From contig JAWLEB010000006.1 in the NCBI GenBank assembly GCA_041686375.1, positions 1-64,000 on the forward strand: a stretch of DNA of 64,000 nucleotides. The letters run 5' to 3'. The stretch's first letter is position 1. Every line of letters starts with the position of its first letter. The position numbers and the translations under genes are program-made. The notes under the pieces were generated by a model. It was not told the origin of the DNA. It made no database searches and saw only the letters and a program-made list of their open reading frames with translations. The DNA comes from JAGXLC01 sp041686375 (GTDB taxonomy: Bacteria; Bacteroidota; Bacteroidia; Bacteroidales; UBA12077). Below, piece after piece: positions 24,668 through 33,314 of this stretch.

Positions 24668-25699
24668 ATGGGGAACAACAAAAAATATAATGAAAGCCCC
24701 GAATTATATGAACATTACCGCTTTATTGCAGACGATGGTCAAAAGCCATTGAGAATAGATAAATTTCTTGCCAACAAAATGGATACCTCCCGTAACAAAA
24801 TCCAGAATGCGGCCGAAGCAGGTAATATTTTGGTTAATGAAAAACCCGTCAAATCAAATTATAAAGTTAAATCAGGCGATGTCGTATCAATTGTAATGAC
24901 ATATCCACCCAGAGAAATAGAGCTTATTCCTGAGGATATCCCTATAGAGATCGTTTATGAAGATAAAGATCTTGTGGTTGTAAATAAAAAGGCAGGAATG
25001 GTAGTACACCCTGCTTACGGCCATTACACCGGAACATTGATTAATGCATTGTTATTCCACATAAAAGATTTGCCTGTTAATCAAGATGGTGAAAAAAGAC
25101 CAGGATTGGTACACCGTATTGATAAGAATACATCTGGTTTGCTTGTTATAGCGAAAACTCAATATGCACTGGATCACCTTGCAAAGCAATTTTATAAAAA
25201 AACAACACATAGAGAGTATTTAGCTCTCGTGTGGGGGACTCCTAAAGAGAAAACAGGAACCATAAAAGGCCATATTGGCCGAAGCTTAAAAAACAGAAAA
25301 GTAATGCAGGTATTTCCTGCCGAAGACAGAGGAAAAAATGCCATAACGCATTTTGAGGTACTGGAAGATTTTGGTTATGTAAGTCTTATAAAATGCCGAC
25401 TTGAAACTGGCAGGACACACCAGATAAGAATTCATCTCAAATATGCAGGGCATCCAATATTTAACGACTCTGAATATGGAGGGGATAGAATTTTGAAAGG
25501 AACATTATTCACAAAATACAAGCAATTCGTACACAATTGTTTTGAAATTTTGCCAAGGCAGGCACTACATGCCAAAACACTAGGGTTTATACATCCGTCC
25601 ACAAAGGAATATATGCACTTTGATTCAGAAATTCCTGAAGATATGAATAAGGCACTTAAAAAATGGAGAGATTATACCTCATACAGATCAGAAAGTTGA
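24668..25699 (+). CDS. rluD: RluA-family 23S rRNA pseudouridine synthase
   Basis: A 343-residue pseudouridine synthase. An S4 RNA-binding domain (about 25-80: LRIDKFLANKMDTSRNKIQNAAEAG) is followed by the catalytic domain with the active Asp in HRIDKNTSGLLVIAKT (about residue 155) and the GRTHQIRIHLKYAGHPIFND motif. By length and S4 domain it is closest to RluD, which modifies helix 69 of 23S rRNA, but RluC-like specificity cannot be excluded. It lies in the PASTA/T9SS/rluD/ddl string, starting 1 base after the preceding stop. Confidence 0.9.
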   Translation: MGNNKKYNESPELYEHYRFIADDGQKPLRIDKFLANKMDTSRNKIQNAAEAGNILVNEKPVKSNYKVKSGDVVSIVMTYPPREIELIPEDIPIEIVYEDKDLVVVNKKAGMVVHPAYGHYTGTLINALLFHIKDLPVNQDGEKRPGLVHRIDKNTSGLLVIAKTQYALDHLAKQFYKKTTHREYLALVWGTPKEKTGTIKGHIGRSLKNRKVMQVFPAEDRGKNAITHFEVLEDFGYVSLIKCRLETGRTHQIRIHLKYAGHPIFNDSEYGGDRILKGTLFTKYKQFVHNCFEILPRQALHAKTLGFIHPSTKEYMHFDSEIPEDMNKALKKWRDYTSYRSES

Positions 25700-25706
25700 A
25701 AACCTA

Positions 25707-25738
25707 TTTGATTTGTTAAGGGATAAAACACATATTTG
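25707..25738 (+). promoter_or_regulatory. Candidate internal promoter for ddl
   Basis: TTTG (25707-25710), 20-base spacer, then CATATTTG (25731-25738), one mismatch from TAnnTTTG, 23 bases before the ddl ATG. It may give extra expression of ddl within the operon. Confidence 0.45.
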
Positions 25739-25761
25739 CAGTTGTTAAAACAATTATAAAT

Positions 25762-26763
25762 ATGAGCAAAAATATAGCTATAATAGCTGGAGGAAATTCA
25801 TCAGAATTCCCCGTTTCCATGAACAGCGCTAAAACATTGGAACAAGCACTGCAAAACACCGAATATAAAGTATTTAAAATTATTCTTAGCGGCACAAGTT
25901 GGAAATTACACTGGAAAAACAAAGATTATGAAATCAATAAAAATGATTTCAGTGTAAATATTAATAGAAAAACAATTCATTTTGACTGTGCCTTAATTAT
26001 CATTCACGGAACACCCGGAGAAAACGGCTTGCTGCAAGGATATTTTGAAACCCTGAATATTCCCTACTCTACATCTGGTGTACTTACCTCATCTTTAACT
26101 TTCAATAAACAATTCAGCAAAAATTACATTACCAGATATGGAATACCCGTTTCCAGATTCAAAGTTATCAGAAAGAATCAACCTTACGACACCAAAGAAA
26201 TACTGAAAGAAACCGGTTTGCCATGTTTTGTAAAGCCTAATAAAGGCGGATCGAGCTTTGGAATTACCAAAGTTTTTAAGGAAAATGAACTGGAACAAGC
26301 TATTGAGAAAGCATTTGAAGAAGATTATGAGGTACTGGCAGAAGAGTATCTGGAAGGAACCGAACTAACCTGCGGATTAATAAAAACCCCTGAGAAGGAA
26401 TACATATTCCCCTCAACCGAAATTGTGAGCAAAAATGAGTTTTTTGATTACGAGGCTAAGTACACTAAAGGAATGGCAGACGAAATAACTCCTGCAAGAA
26501 TTTCCGAAGAACTGGAAAATACAATACGGAAATTATCCTCAAAAATATACGACATCTTCGATTGCAGAGGAATTGTCCGAATTGATTACATTTACAGTAA
26601 CGGTCAGCTCTACTTCATAGAATTAAACACCATCCCCGGTATGAGCGCTGCAAGCATTGTTCCTCAGCAAATAGAAGCTGCCGGATATACATTGCAGGAA
26701 ATGCTAATAATTTCAATTGAAAACGCCATTAAGAATAATAAAAAGGAAGGGGTTGGATCATAA
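25762..26763 (+). CDS. ddl: D-alanine--D-alanine ligase
   Basis: Ddl, 333 residues, joins two D-Ala with ATP for the peptidoglycan stem peptide. It is an ATP-grasp enzyme: N-terminal IAIIAGGNSSEFPVSMNSA, IIHGTPGENGLLQGYFE, the ATP-loop FVKPNKGGSSFGITKV (about 152-167), the EEYLEGTELTCGL segment, and the metal-binding end FIELNTIPGMSAASIVPQQ. The family Tyr/Phe determinant of D-Ala versus D-Lac was not assessed. It ends the PASTA/T9SS/rluD/ddl string. Confidence 0.94.
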   Translation: MSKNIAIIAGGNSSEFPVSMNSAKTLEQALQNTEYKVFKIILSGTSWKLHWKNKDYEINKNDFSVNINRKTIHFDCALIIIHGTPGENGLLQGYFETLNIPYSTSGVLTSSLTFNKQFSKNYITRYGIPVSRFKVIRKNQPYDTKEILKETGLPCFVKPNKGGSSFGITKVFKENELEQAIEKAFEEDYEVLAEEYLEGTELTCGLIKTPEKEYIFPSTEIVSKNEFFDYEAKYTKGMADEITPARISEELENTIRKLSSKIYDIFDCRGIVRIDYIYSNGQLYFIELNTIPGMSAASIVPQQIEAAGYTLQEMLIISIENAIKNNKKEGVGS

Positions 26764-26937
26764 AGATAATTCTCCTAATTTACTTTTTGTAGAAAATATC
26801 CCTAATTAAAAAAAATCAGTTCATTCAATTTAATTTCAATAATAGCATAACAGCTATTTCTATGAAGAATTATTGTCGTTTTACTTTCCGAGTTTTTGTT
26901 GGTTTCGTGAAGGAAAAATACAATTAATTTCATTTAA
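26764..26937. other. Intergenic sequence after ddl
   Basis: AT-rich, with stops in the frames examined; it contains no feature that I recognise. It leads into the T9SS-tail remnant. Confidence 0.5.
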
Positions 26938-27078
26938 GTTTTATTAACCGATAAACACCAACACCAAGATGCTAAAGACTACACGATCAACGCGGGTAAG
27001 CTTGCCAGCGGTATTTATCTACTCCATATAAACTACGAAAACGATCAAACCGAAACCAGAAAGGGGATAATACGATAA
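26938..27078 (+). pseudogene. Remnant of a T9SS type A sorting domain
   Basis: A 46-codon open stretch ending in TAA at 27076-27078 encodes a T9SS C-terminal tail: DYTINAGKLASGIYLLHI, then a short acidic turn and TETRKGIIR before the stop. In-frame stops lie immediately upstream (26908 and about 26935) and no start codon is available, so the secreted body of the protein is gone. It is somewhat more GC-rich than its surroundings. Most likely it is the 3' end of a deleted cargo gene. A link to the next gene is not indicated. Confidence 0.75.
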
Positions 27079-27173
27079 ATATTAAACACCCTACTCCTAA
27101 CAGTCTGGTAACATTTTTTTCATGGGGCTTTTTATTTTTTTACATTCTCCTTATTTTTATTATAAAATTAAGA

Positions 27174-27575
27174 ATGATGATTCTCCAGAAGCTCTTATAT
27201 ATTCTCATGCTTATTGTCTTTATATTCCTGTATATTCTTGCATATATCTATCTTAAGCCCTTTTTAGTAAACAGAAAAAGAAAATACTCAACTATCATTC
27301 TGAAAGTTAGCTATCTTATTTACCTGGCTGTTTTGTTTTTATTCGTTTTTCTTTTCTTAATCTTCGGGGCAGACAGCATTGAGTATAAAATGAGTGATAC
27401 TATGTTTTTCGGCATATTAGCATTCCTTTTTTTACCTAATATTGGAATTTTATTAAGAAGAAAAATAATTGATATTAAACGACGTATTTTATATAATCAT
27501 TGGTTCACGATAATAAATATTCTGGCCGGATACTATCTGCTGCATAAATTAATAGAAAACAACTGGTTTCTCTAA
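27174..27575 (+). CDS. Small membrane protein of unknown function
   Basis: A 133-residue, strongly hydrophobic protein that I do not recognise. Four probable membrane segments lie at about 5-27, 43-65, 78-93 and 110-126, with basic loops (KRKY, RRKIIDIKRR) between them. Two ATG codons (27174, 27177) can start it. It lies between a T9SS-tail remnant and miaA, so context gives no function. The length and topology argue for a real gene, but expression is not shown. Confidence 0.6.
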   Translation: MMILQKLLYILMLIVFIFLYILAYIYLKPFLVNRKRKYSTIILKVSYLIYLAVLFLFVFLFLIFGADSIEYKMSDTMFFGILAFLFLPNIGILLRRKIIDIKRRILYNHWFTIINILAGYYLLHKLIENNWFL

Positions 27576-27641
27576 CCGAAAGCGGAATACCCCAAAACTA
27601 TCTATTTAAATAAGGGTTCAGCTCCATGACAGATTTATTAT

Positions 27642-28565
27642 TTAATTTACATTATCCAAAACCTTACGAGCAATCTCAATTTTTTCTTCCATTGTAAAAT
27701 TAGCATCAATCCAATTTATCTTCGTTCCGTTTCGTTCCATTCTTCTGAACCATGTCATCTGACGTTTAGCAAACTGATGTATTGCCGTGTTTAATTTTTC
27801 AAACATTTCATAATAAGTCAGTTCTCCTGTAACATAAAGGGCTATATATTTATACTCCAACCCATAATAAAGCAAATCATCCTTTTTAACACCCTCGCTC
27901 ATCAAAATTTCAACCTCTTCAACCATTCCAGCATTTAAACGCTGTTTAAGTCGATCGGTAATTCTTTCTCGCTGTGTAAGCCGGTCAAAGCCAATGCCAA
28001 AAACAACCGGCTTAATTTCAGGATAATTTGTATCAAGTTTTGAGTTTTCTGAGTAATATTTTGCTATCTCAATAGCCCGGAGGATTCTTTTTTTTGAATT
28101 AAGATCAGTAGTATTATGTAATTTAGGGTTATAGGAATAAAGCATTTCTTTCAACCTTTCATGTGAATGTTTATTCAGTTCCTCACGTAAATCATTGTCA
28201 GGGGGCACCGGGAGAAGTTTATATCCCTTCAGAACGGCTTCAATATACATCCCTGTTCCGCCGCAAAGGACAGGGATCTTATTCCTTTGATGAATATCAT
28301 AATAGACATTTAAAAAATCCTTCTGGAATTCATAAACATTATATTTGTAGCCGGGTTCATGAATATCAACAAGGTGATTTTCTATCTTTTTCCCCTCTAC
28401 AATATAATCTTCATAATCTTTGCCGGTTCCCAGATCCATTTTTTTATACACTTGTCTTGAATCAGCACTTATTATTTCACCATCAATCTCATAAGCCAGA
28501 TGTGCAGCAAAACCTGTCTTTCCACTTGCAGTCGGACCCAAAACAACAATTAAATCAATCTTCAT
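27642..28565 (-). CDS. miaA: tRNA dimethylallyltransferase
   Basis: MiaA, 307 residues from the start chosen here, adds a dimethylallyl group to A37 of tRNAs that read U-starting codons. The P-loop LGPTASGKTGFAAHLA is at the N-terminus, followed by ISADSRQVYKKMDLGTGK, IPVLCGGTGMYIEAVL and, near the end, HQFAKRQMTWFRR (tRNA-binding). I place the start at ATG 28565 (MKIDLIVVLGPTASGK); the longer frame to 28598 adds 11 residues with no family support. Its promoter overlaps that of the divergent Yip1-family gene. Confidence 0.94.
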   Translation of the reverse strand: MKIDLIVVLGPTASGKTGFAAHLAYEIDGEIISADSRQVYKKMDLGTGKDYEDYIVEGKKIENHLVDIHEPGYKYNVYEFQKDFLNVYYDIHQRNKIPVLCGGTGMYIEAVLKGYKLLPVPPDNDLREELNKHSHERLKEMLYSYNPKLHNTTDLNSKKRILRAIEIAKYYSENSKLDTNYPEIKPVVFGIGFDRLTQRERITDRLKQRLNAGMVEEVEILMSEGVKKDDLLYYGLEYKYIALYVTGELTYYEMFEKLNTAIHQFAKRQMTWFRRMERNGTKINWIDANFTMEEKIEIARKVLDNVN

Positions 28566-28605
28566 ACTTTTATATATTAAATTTTTAAAAGATATCATTT
28601 TATCA

Positions 28606-28631
28606 TAAATTTGCAGATACTAACAAAAATA
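28606..28631. promoter_or_regulatory. Overlapping divergent promoters of miaA and the Yip1-smpB genes
   Basis: On the plus strand TAAATTTG (28606-28613) lies 25 bases before the Yip1-family ATG. On the minus strand TATTTTTG (28631-28624) lies 58 bases before the miaA ATG. Both match TAnnTTTG and their core elements are only 10 bases apart, so the two polymerases would compete. Confidence 0.55.
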
Positions 28632-28638
28632 TAATAAT

Positions 28639-29202
28639 ATGGATTTAAAAAAAATATGGGAGCGAATCAAATTAATAATTGCTTCCCCCAATGAAGCCTG
28701 GGATAAAATAAGTACAGAACCAAACGACCAGAATGAAATTATCACCCAATATGCTATTCCGATTATAGCCTTAGGTGGCATTACAACCCTAATAGGAAAA
28801 TCAGCCATGGAAGCTTACTCTGTTTATGAAGGATTTATGCTTGCGATAAGCTACTTCCTGAGTATGCTGGCAGGTCTCTATATCTCGGCCGTAGTAATCA
28901 GCGAACTGGCCCCAAAATTTGAATCGACAAAAGATTATAATGCGTCACTTAAACTAATTGTCTACAGTTCAACGGCGGCATTATGTGCAGCAGTAATTAC
29001 TGCCCTGCATCCCGGATTATCATTTATTGGGCTATTTGGACTATATTCGATATATCTGTTTTGGATTGGCTTGCCAAAAATTCTCGGTACGCCGGAAGAA
29101 AAACGAATTGGATTAGTCTTAATATCCGCCCTAATCATACTGGCAATAACATTTATTTTAAATTTTATTCTGCAATCTATTTTTGTAGCTACATCTCTCT
29201 AA
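28639..29202 (+). CDS. Yip1 domain membrane protein
   Basis: A 187-residue inner-membrane protein of the Yip1/YIP1-like family. The N-terminal LKKIWERIKLIIASPNEAWDKI is the typical amphipathic start of bacterial members. Five hydrophobic segments follow at about 36-57, 67-92, 106-125, 128-147 and 160-185. Function is not established for bacterial Yip1 proteins. It precedes smpB by 26 bases, an apparent two-gene unit. Confidence 0.8.
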   Translation: MDLKKIWERIKLIIASPNEAWDKISTEPNDQNEIITQYAIPIIALGGITTLIGKSAMEAYSVYEGFMLAISYFLSMLAGLYISAVVISELAPKFESTKDYNASLKLIVYSSTAALCAAVITALHPGLSFIGLFGLYSIYLFWIGLPKILGTPEEKRIGLVLISALIILAITFILNFILQSIFVATSL

Positions 29203-29228
29203 ATACAATATTTTAAGTACCCTCAAGC

Positions 29229-29678
29229 ATGTCATCAAAAATTGTCATTAAAAATAAAAAAGCCGCTCACCTATATGAGATAAAAGAAAAACATATTGCT
29301 GGTATGCAGCTCAAAGGGACAGAAATAAAATCCATAAGACAAGGGAAAGCCAGTTTAGTTGACACTTATTGCTATTTCAAAAATAGCGAATTATGGCTTA
29401 AAGGAATGCACATTACAGAATATGATCACAGCACGTATTTCAATCATGAACCCAAAAGGGAAAGGAAATTATTACTCAAAAAGCAAGAACTCAGAAAACT
29501 AGAAAGAAAGGTTAAAGAAAAAGGGGACACTATAATAGCCTTACAAGTTTTTATCAGTGAGAAAGGTTATGCAAAAGTTGAGATTGCCTTAGCCAGTGGT
29601 AAAAAGAAATATGACAAACGGGAAGAAATCAAACGCAAAGATATGAAACGCGATATGGAGCGTTTACAAAAATATTAA
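29229..29678 (+). CDS. smpB: SsrA-binding protein SmpB
   Basis: SmpB, 149 residues, binds tmRNA and delivers it to stalled ribosomes for trans-translation. The OB-fold core is seen in NKKAAHLYEIKEKHIAGMQLKGTEIKSIRQGKASLVDTY, HITEYDHSTYFNHEPKRERKLLLKKQEL and the C-terminal tail GKKKYDKREEIKRKDMKRD, which mimics codon-anticodon pairing. Normal length. The tmRNA gene itself is not in the window. It follows the Yip1-family gene and converges on the barrel/EF-hand gene. Confidence 0.96.
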   Translation: MSSKIVIKNKKAAHLYEIKEKHIAGMQLKGTEIKSIRQGKASLVDTYCYFKNSELWLKGMHITEYDHSTYFNHEPKRERKLLLKKQELRKLERKVKEKGDTIIALQVFISEKGYAKVEIALASGKKKYDKREEIKRKDMKRDMERLQKY

Positions 29679-29729
29679 GGCCGCCTTCACAGCTAATCTT
29701 CCATTCACTGAAATAGCAACTTCAATAAT

Positions 29730-31058
29730 TTATTGAGCGAAAAAGAAATCATTAAGTTCATAAATATCATTAGCTGTAAAATCAGACTCATCATTGAAAA
29801 AATCATCTATTGCATCGAGCAGTTCGTCATAAGATATCTCGCCATTATTATCTTTATCAACAGGTTTAAATTTATCGGGAATTTCAAGTTCTCCATCTTC
29901 GGTTGAGTATTTTGATGTTCTCCATCCTTCAGAAACAGGAATCATATATGCATCTTCACGATTTACGGCCACTCTGTCATAATTTATATACTCTGTCACC
30001 TCCTCATCGTTGAGAGCAATGCCATTCTCATCAACAATTGAACCTTCCGGTGTATCAGGTTCCTCATCTCTGTAATCCGGAACACCATCACCATCTTCGT
30101 CAAAAGGACATCCATTATCATCCACTTCAACACCTGAAGGGGTTTCCAGGCAATCATCATGAAGGTCAAGCACTCCATCTCTATCCTCGTCAGCAATAGC
30201 AGTATAATCAAAATCGTCACTCACATCCGCAAAAAGTTGTTCCTCTGTTTCTGTTTCCGATTCACTGAACGGATCCCAACCAAAAGTTACATAAGTATAG
30301 TTAAGCATATCGTTCCTACTGTCCCCTACAATATTTCCATCGCCATCTTTATAAGGAATACCATCAATAAGGTCAGTAAAAGTATAATGGAAACTATTAC
30401 CTACCCTTACTTCAACACGCTCCCCAAAGACAAAGTCGAAGCCTGCGTCAAACGTCACCGCTGCCGTATTCTGCCCAAAAGAAGACAAATTAAAATCATT
30501 AGCGCTACGAAGGTTATGTTCAAAGTCGTAATCCCTGTGGACAACCTGATCTTCCCAATTATAGCCAAAGTCAGACTTTGGGTCAAAGACCAGTACCTCT
30601 CCCCCTAACGCAAAGAATGGTCTGAATTTAGGTGTTTGCTCATAAAAATGACCAAACCCATATTCAAGATTCAGTCCGACAGCAAATAATTCCGTCTGAA
30701 AATTGGTAATATTACTATAACGCTCAGGGTCTTCAATCTCATTGAGATTACCATTCAAATTTCCAGTCATTACAAACACATTGATCCTAAAAATATTCTG
30801 TTGATCAAGAAAATGATAGACATTAAACTTCAAAGGTGGCATTGATCCCATACCGGAGAGCACATTATCAAACTCTCCAAAATAGTTAAACATTCCGGTA
30901 CCTACACTAAGAACAGGATAATATACTGGATTCTCAACTTCTACTTCTTTAAAAAGCAAATCTTCATAACCACCCTCCTCCTCATCTTCACGTTGTGCAT
31001 ATGCCGTTACAGGTAAAATAAGGATTATCAAAAATACTATTAAGAGCCTGCTTCTCAT
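29730..31058 (-). CDS. Outer-membrane barrel-like protein with calcium-binding repeats and an EF-hand
   Basis: About 442 residues from ATG 31058; the longer frame to 31097 overlaps the preceding gene and adds a non-signal segment. A signal peptide (MRSRLLIVFLIIL, cleavage near TAYAQ) leads to a beta-rich region (about 35-270, alternating aromatic strands) that looks like an outer-membrane barrel. Two thrombospondin type 3-like acidic repeats follow (DEDRDGVLDLHDDC and DEDGDGVPDYRDEEPDTPEGS), then a variable region and an EF-hand DKDNNGEISYDELLDAI near the end. The usual OmpA peptidoglycan domain is missing. It is co-transcribed with the SPOR-like gene upstream (26-base gap). Function unknown; a calcium-stabilised envelope or surface role is inferred. 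Confidence 0.8.
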   Translation of the reverse strand: MRSRLLIVFLIILILPVTAYAQREDEEEGGYEDLLFKEVEVENPVYYPVLSVGTGMFNYFGEFDNVLSGMGSMPPLKFNVYHFLDQQNIFRINVFVMTGNLNGNLNEIEDPERYSNITNFQTELFAVGLNLEYGFGHFYEQTPKFRPFFALGGEVLVFDPKSDFGYNWEDQVVHRDYDFEHNLRSANDFNLSSFGQNTAAVTFDAGFDFVFGERVEVRVGNSFHYTFTDLIDGIPYKDGDGNIVGDSRNDMLNYTYVTFGWDPFSESETETEEQLFADVSDDFDYTAIADEDRDGVLDLHDDCLETPSGVEVDDNGCPFDEDGDGVPDYRDEEPDTPEGSIVDENGIALNDEEVTEYINYDRVAVNREDAYMIPVSEGWRTSKYSTEDGELEIPDKFKPVDKDNNGEISYDELLDAIDDFFNDESDFTANDIYELNDFFFAQ

Positions 31059-31084
31059 AAGTATATAATTTATTTTATTTGATC

Positions 31085-32452
31085 TTAACGATACCATTTA
31101 TGATTTGTGATCATAAGAGCCTCCTGTACCGTTATTCTGTCGCCATTATTATATGCTGCAACAAAGGCATCGTCAATATCTGTTGTGTTCCAGATTTTCA
31201 CTCTGTAATCTCGCGCCTCTTTATACACTGAAAAAGAGCCAACGGAATACTTTCGCCATCCTTCATGCAACTCAGTCCTGACCTCTTTATCAATATCATA
31301 CCTGCCAAAATACTTGTCTACATTAATAGGCCTGTGACCTGCTGCAACTTGCACCCGATAATATACACCAGATTGTGGTTCTAACTGATTGGTTATCCTT
31401 GTATTTTCAGACAGAATCCTTTTCGCCTCCTCTGCAATTTCAACGTTTACCTTTCCTTTACGTCCTGCCTCCTTTACTACTTCCTCCTGTAGCTCCTGAG
31501 TTTCCAAATCAATATCCTCACCCCCGGTAATGGAAGGAGTAGCCGTTGATTTTATTATCTCAGCCAGATTCTCCTGACTATCATCTTCCAGATTCACATC
31601 CTCTTCTACAATATCTATATTTCTGGTATTCTCGTTCTCTATATATGAAAACTGTCCATTAAGTTCTGGCTTGCCATCCACATCCTCTGATGGAATCAAT
31701 TTATAGGAAATCACAAAATAAGGATCAGAAGGTAAATTCATCCATAGAAACTTAGCAACCTGATCCGTAAAAGTAAAAATAGCTCCTTTTTCATCCTCTT
31801 TAACTGCAGTGTAGCCCTCAGGGATGTCTTCCTGAATTTTAGCAAATTTCTGCTTATCTCCTTTACTGACCAGAAGATTAACAATATAAGCATTATCTTC
31901 CTCAACCTGATAGGGAACCTGTCTTATACAGTTCACACTTGCAACATCTTTTTTCCCGGAAAATTTGCCTGTAATTGGTTTAAAATCATCAACATCCACA
32001 AGCAAATCAGGATCCACTGAAGAGGAAGGATTGATATCCACTGTCATAGGGGTCAAATCTACATTCTTACGCTCATTGTCATCAACATAAGCAAACGAAC
32101 CTTCTAAATCAAAATCACCTTTGAGTTTTTCATTCACTTTCAGTCTGTATGAAACGGTGAACTCCTCCTCTTCCGGTAATTGAAACCATATAAATTTTAC
32201 TTTCTGATCTTCAAATTTAAACTCTGCATTGGCATTATCTATAACTTCGGGTTCTAACCCCCCGGGAATAGAATGCTGAAGCCGGGCGAAACTTTTTAAA
32301 TCCGACTTATTCAATGTAACCTTAACCACCATATCTTTTCCGGCCTCAACCTGCCCGGGAGCGCTGACATCTACCTTTATGTCACCGGGAAACATGAAGC
32401 CAGCCACAAGCATTCCCAGAAAATGTATTAAAAGTATAAGCTTGTAAACCAT
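31085..32452 (-). CDS. Exported protein with two tandem beta domains and a SPOR-like C-terminus
   Basis: A 455-residue protein with an N-terminal signal segment (residues 1-20). Two homologous beta domains occur in tandem: about 22-135 (ARLQHSIPGG, KVKFIWFQLPEEEEFTVSYRL, GSFAYVDD) and about 175-290 (AKIQEDIPEG, VAKFLWMNLPSDPYFVISYKL, GQFSYIEN). A helical linker leads to a C-terminal domain (about 365-440: VYYRVQVAAGHRPIN, GWRKYSVGSFSVYKEARDYR) like SPOR domains, which bind denuded peptidoglycan. The tandem duplication is clear by eye. Function unknown. It is translated just ahead of the barrel/EF-hand protein, so the two probably form a cell-envelope pair. Confidence 0.82.
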   Translation of the reverse strand: MVYKLILLIHFLGMLVAGFMFPGDIKVDVSAPGQVEAGKDMVVKVTLNKSDLKSFARLQHSIPGGLEPEVIDNANAEFKFEDQKVKFIWFQLPEEEEFTVSYRLKVNEKLKGDFDLEGSFAYVDDNERKNVDLTPMTVDINPSSSVDPDLLVDVDDFKPITGKFSGKKDVASVNCIRQVPYQVEEDNAYIVNLLVSKGDKQKFAKIQEDIPEGYTAVKEDEKGAIFTFTDQVAKFLWMNLPSDPYFVISYKLIPSEDVDGKPELNGQFSYIENENTRNIDIVEEDVNLEDDSQENLAEIIKSTATPSITGGEDIDLETQELQEEVVKEAGRKGKVNVEIAEEAKRILSENTRITNQLEPQSGVYYRVQVAAGHRPINVDKYFGRYDIDKEVRTELHEGWRKYSVGSFSVYKEARDYRVKIWNTTDIDDAFVAAYNNGDRITVQEALMITNHKWYR

Positions 32453-32521
32453 ACCTATTCAAATTTGTTCTTGCTAAATATAAATATTTTATAAAATAAT
32501 AACAAAATATCAACATCGGAA

Positions 32522-32537
32522 ATTAACAATTGTTAAT
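32522..32537. repeat. Perfect 16-base palindrome ATTAACAATTGTTAAT
   Basis: It lies in the 125-base gap between the SPOR-like gene start (32452) and the LOG gene stop (32578). The perfect dyad is the size of a dimeric repressor operator, though AT-rich sequence makes chance dyads commoner. It sits upstream of the SPOR-like/barrel operon. Confidence 0.35.
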
Positions 32538-32577
32538 AACTTCGCTGGTTTGTTAAAAAATAATACGTATCAACGTT

Positions 32578-33291
32578 TTAAAAGTTTGGACTTAATATGT
32601 ACTTAGAATAAAAAGTGTTTATTTGTTCAACGGCTTCATCAGCCGAATCAACAATTTGAAACAACTCGAGGTCTTCTTCATCTATATTATTTTCCTTTTT
32701 TAATACAACATCTTTTAACCACTCCAGAAGTCCATTCCAAAACTCTGATCCAACCAATATAATAGGGAACTTACCTATCTTCTCCGTCTGAATAAGGGTT
32801 ATTGCTTCAAATAGTTCATCCAGTGTTCCTAAACCACCAGGTAAGACTATAAATCCCTGGGCGTATTTAACAAACATTACTTTACGCACGAAAAAATGTT
32901 CAAAACTTATCAATTTATCCGGATCTATAAATAAGTTGGCCCCCTGTTCAAAAGGCAAATCTATATTAATACCTACCGACTTTCCCTTCCCTTTTCTAGC
33001 CCCCATATTTCCTGCTTCCATAATACCAGGGCCTCCACCTGTAATGACACCGTAACCAAACTGAGTTAACTTAAAAGCGATTTCTTCAGCTAATTTAAAA
33101 TATTGGCTTTCTGGCTTTGTACGAGCAGAGCCAAATATTGATACACATGGGCCTATCTTTGAGAGTTTATCAAAACCCTGCACAAATTCTGACAATATCC
33201 GAAATATAGACCAAGTATCGGAAGTTTGTACCTCATTCCAGTTTTTTTGCTGAAAAGCATGTTTAATCTTATCGTCATTATTAATGTTCAT
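32578..33291 (-). CDS. LOG family protein (TIGR00730-type Rossmann fold)
   Basis: A 237-residue protein of the LOG family. Many members cleave cytokinin-like nucleotide monophosphates to free bases; bacterial members are often misnamed lysine decarboxylases. The conserved PGGxGTxxE motif is present as VLPGGLGTLDELFEA at about residue 137, and GVITGGGPGIMEAGNMGA supplies the phosphate-binding loop. No signal peptide. It is the last gene of the transglycosylase-uvrA-LOG string, 23 bases after uvrA. Natural substrate unknown. Confidence 0.87.
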   Translation of the reverse strand: MNINNDDKIKHAFQQKNWNEVQTSDTWSIFRILSEFVQGFDKLSKIGPCVSIFGSARTKPESQYFKLAEEIAFKLTQFGYGVITGGGPGIMEAGNMGARKGKGKSVGINIDLPFEQGANLFIDPDKLISFEHFFVRKVMFVKYAQGFIVLPGGLGTLDELFEAITLIQTEKIGKFPIILVGSEFWNGLLEWLKDVVLKKENNIDEEDLELFQIVDSADEAVEQINTFYSKYILSPNF

Positions 33292-33314
33292 CTCAAAATA
33301 TTTTTAATTGTAAT

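Noticed and set aside
27603..27625. AAATAAGGGTTCAGCTCCATG resemblance to the dispersed repeat
   Set aside because: Only the short GGGTT core matches; none of the flanking landmarks is present.
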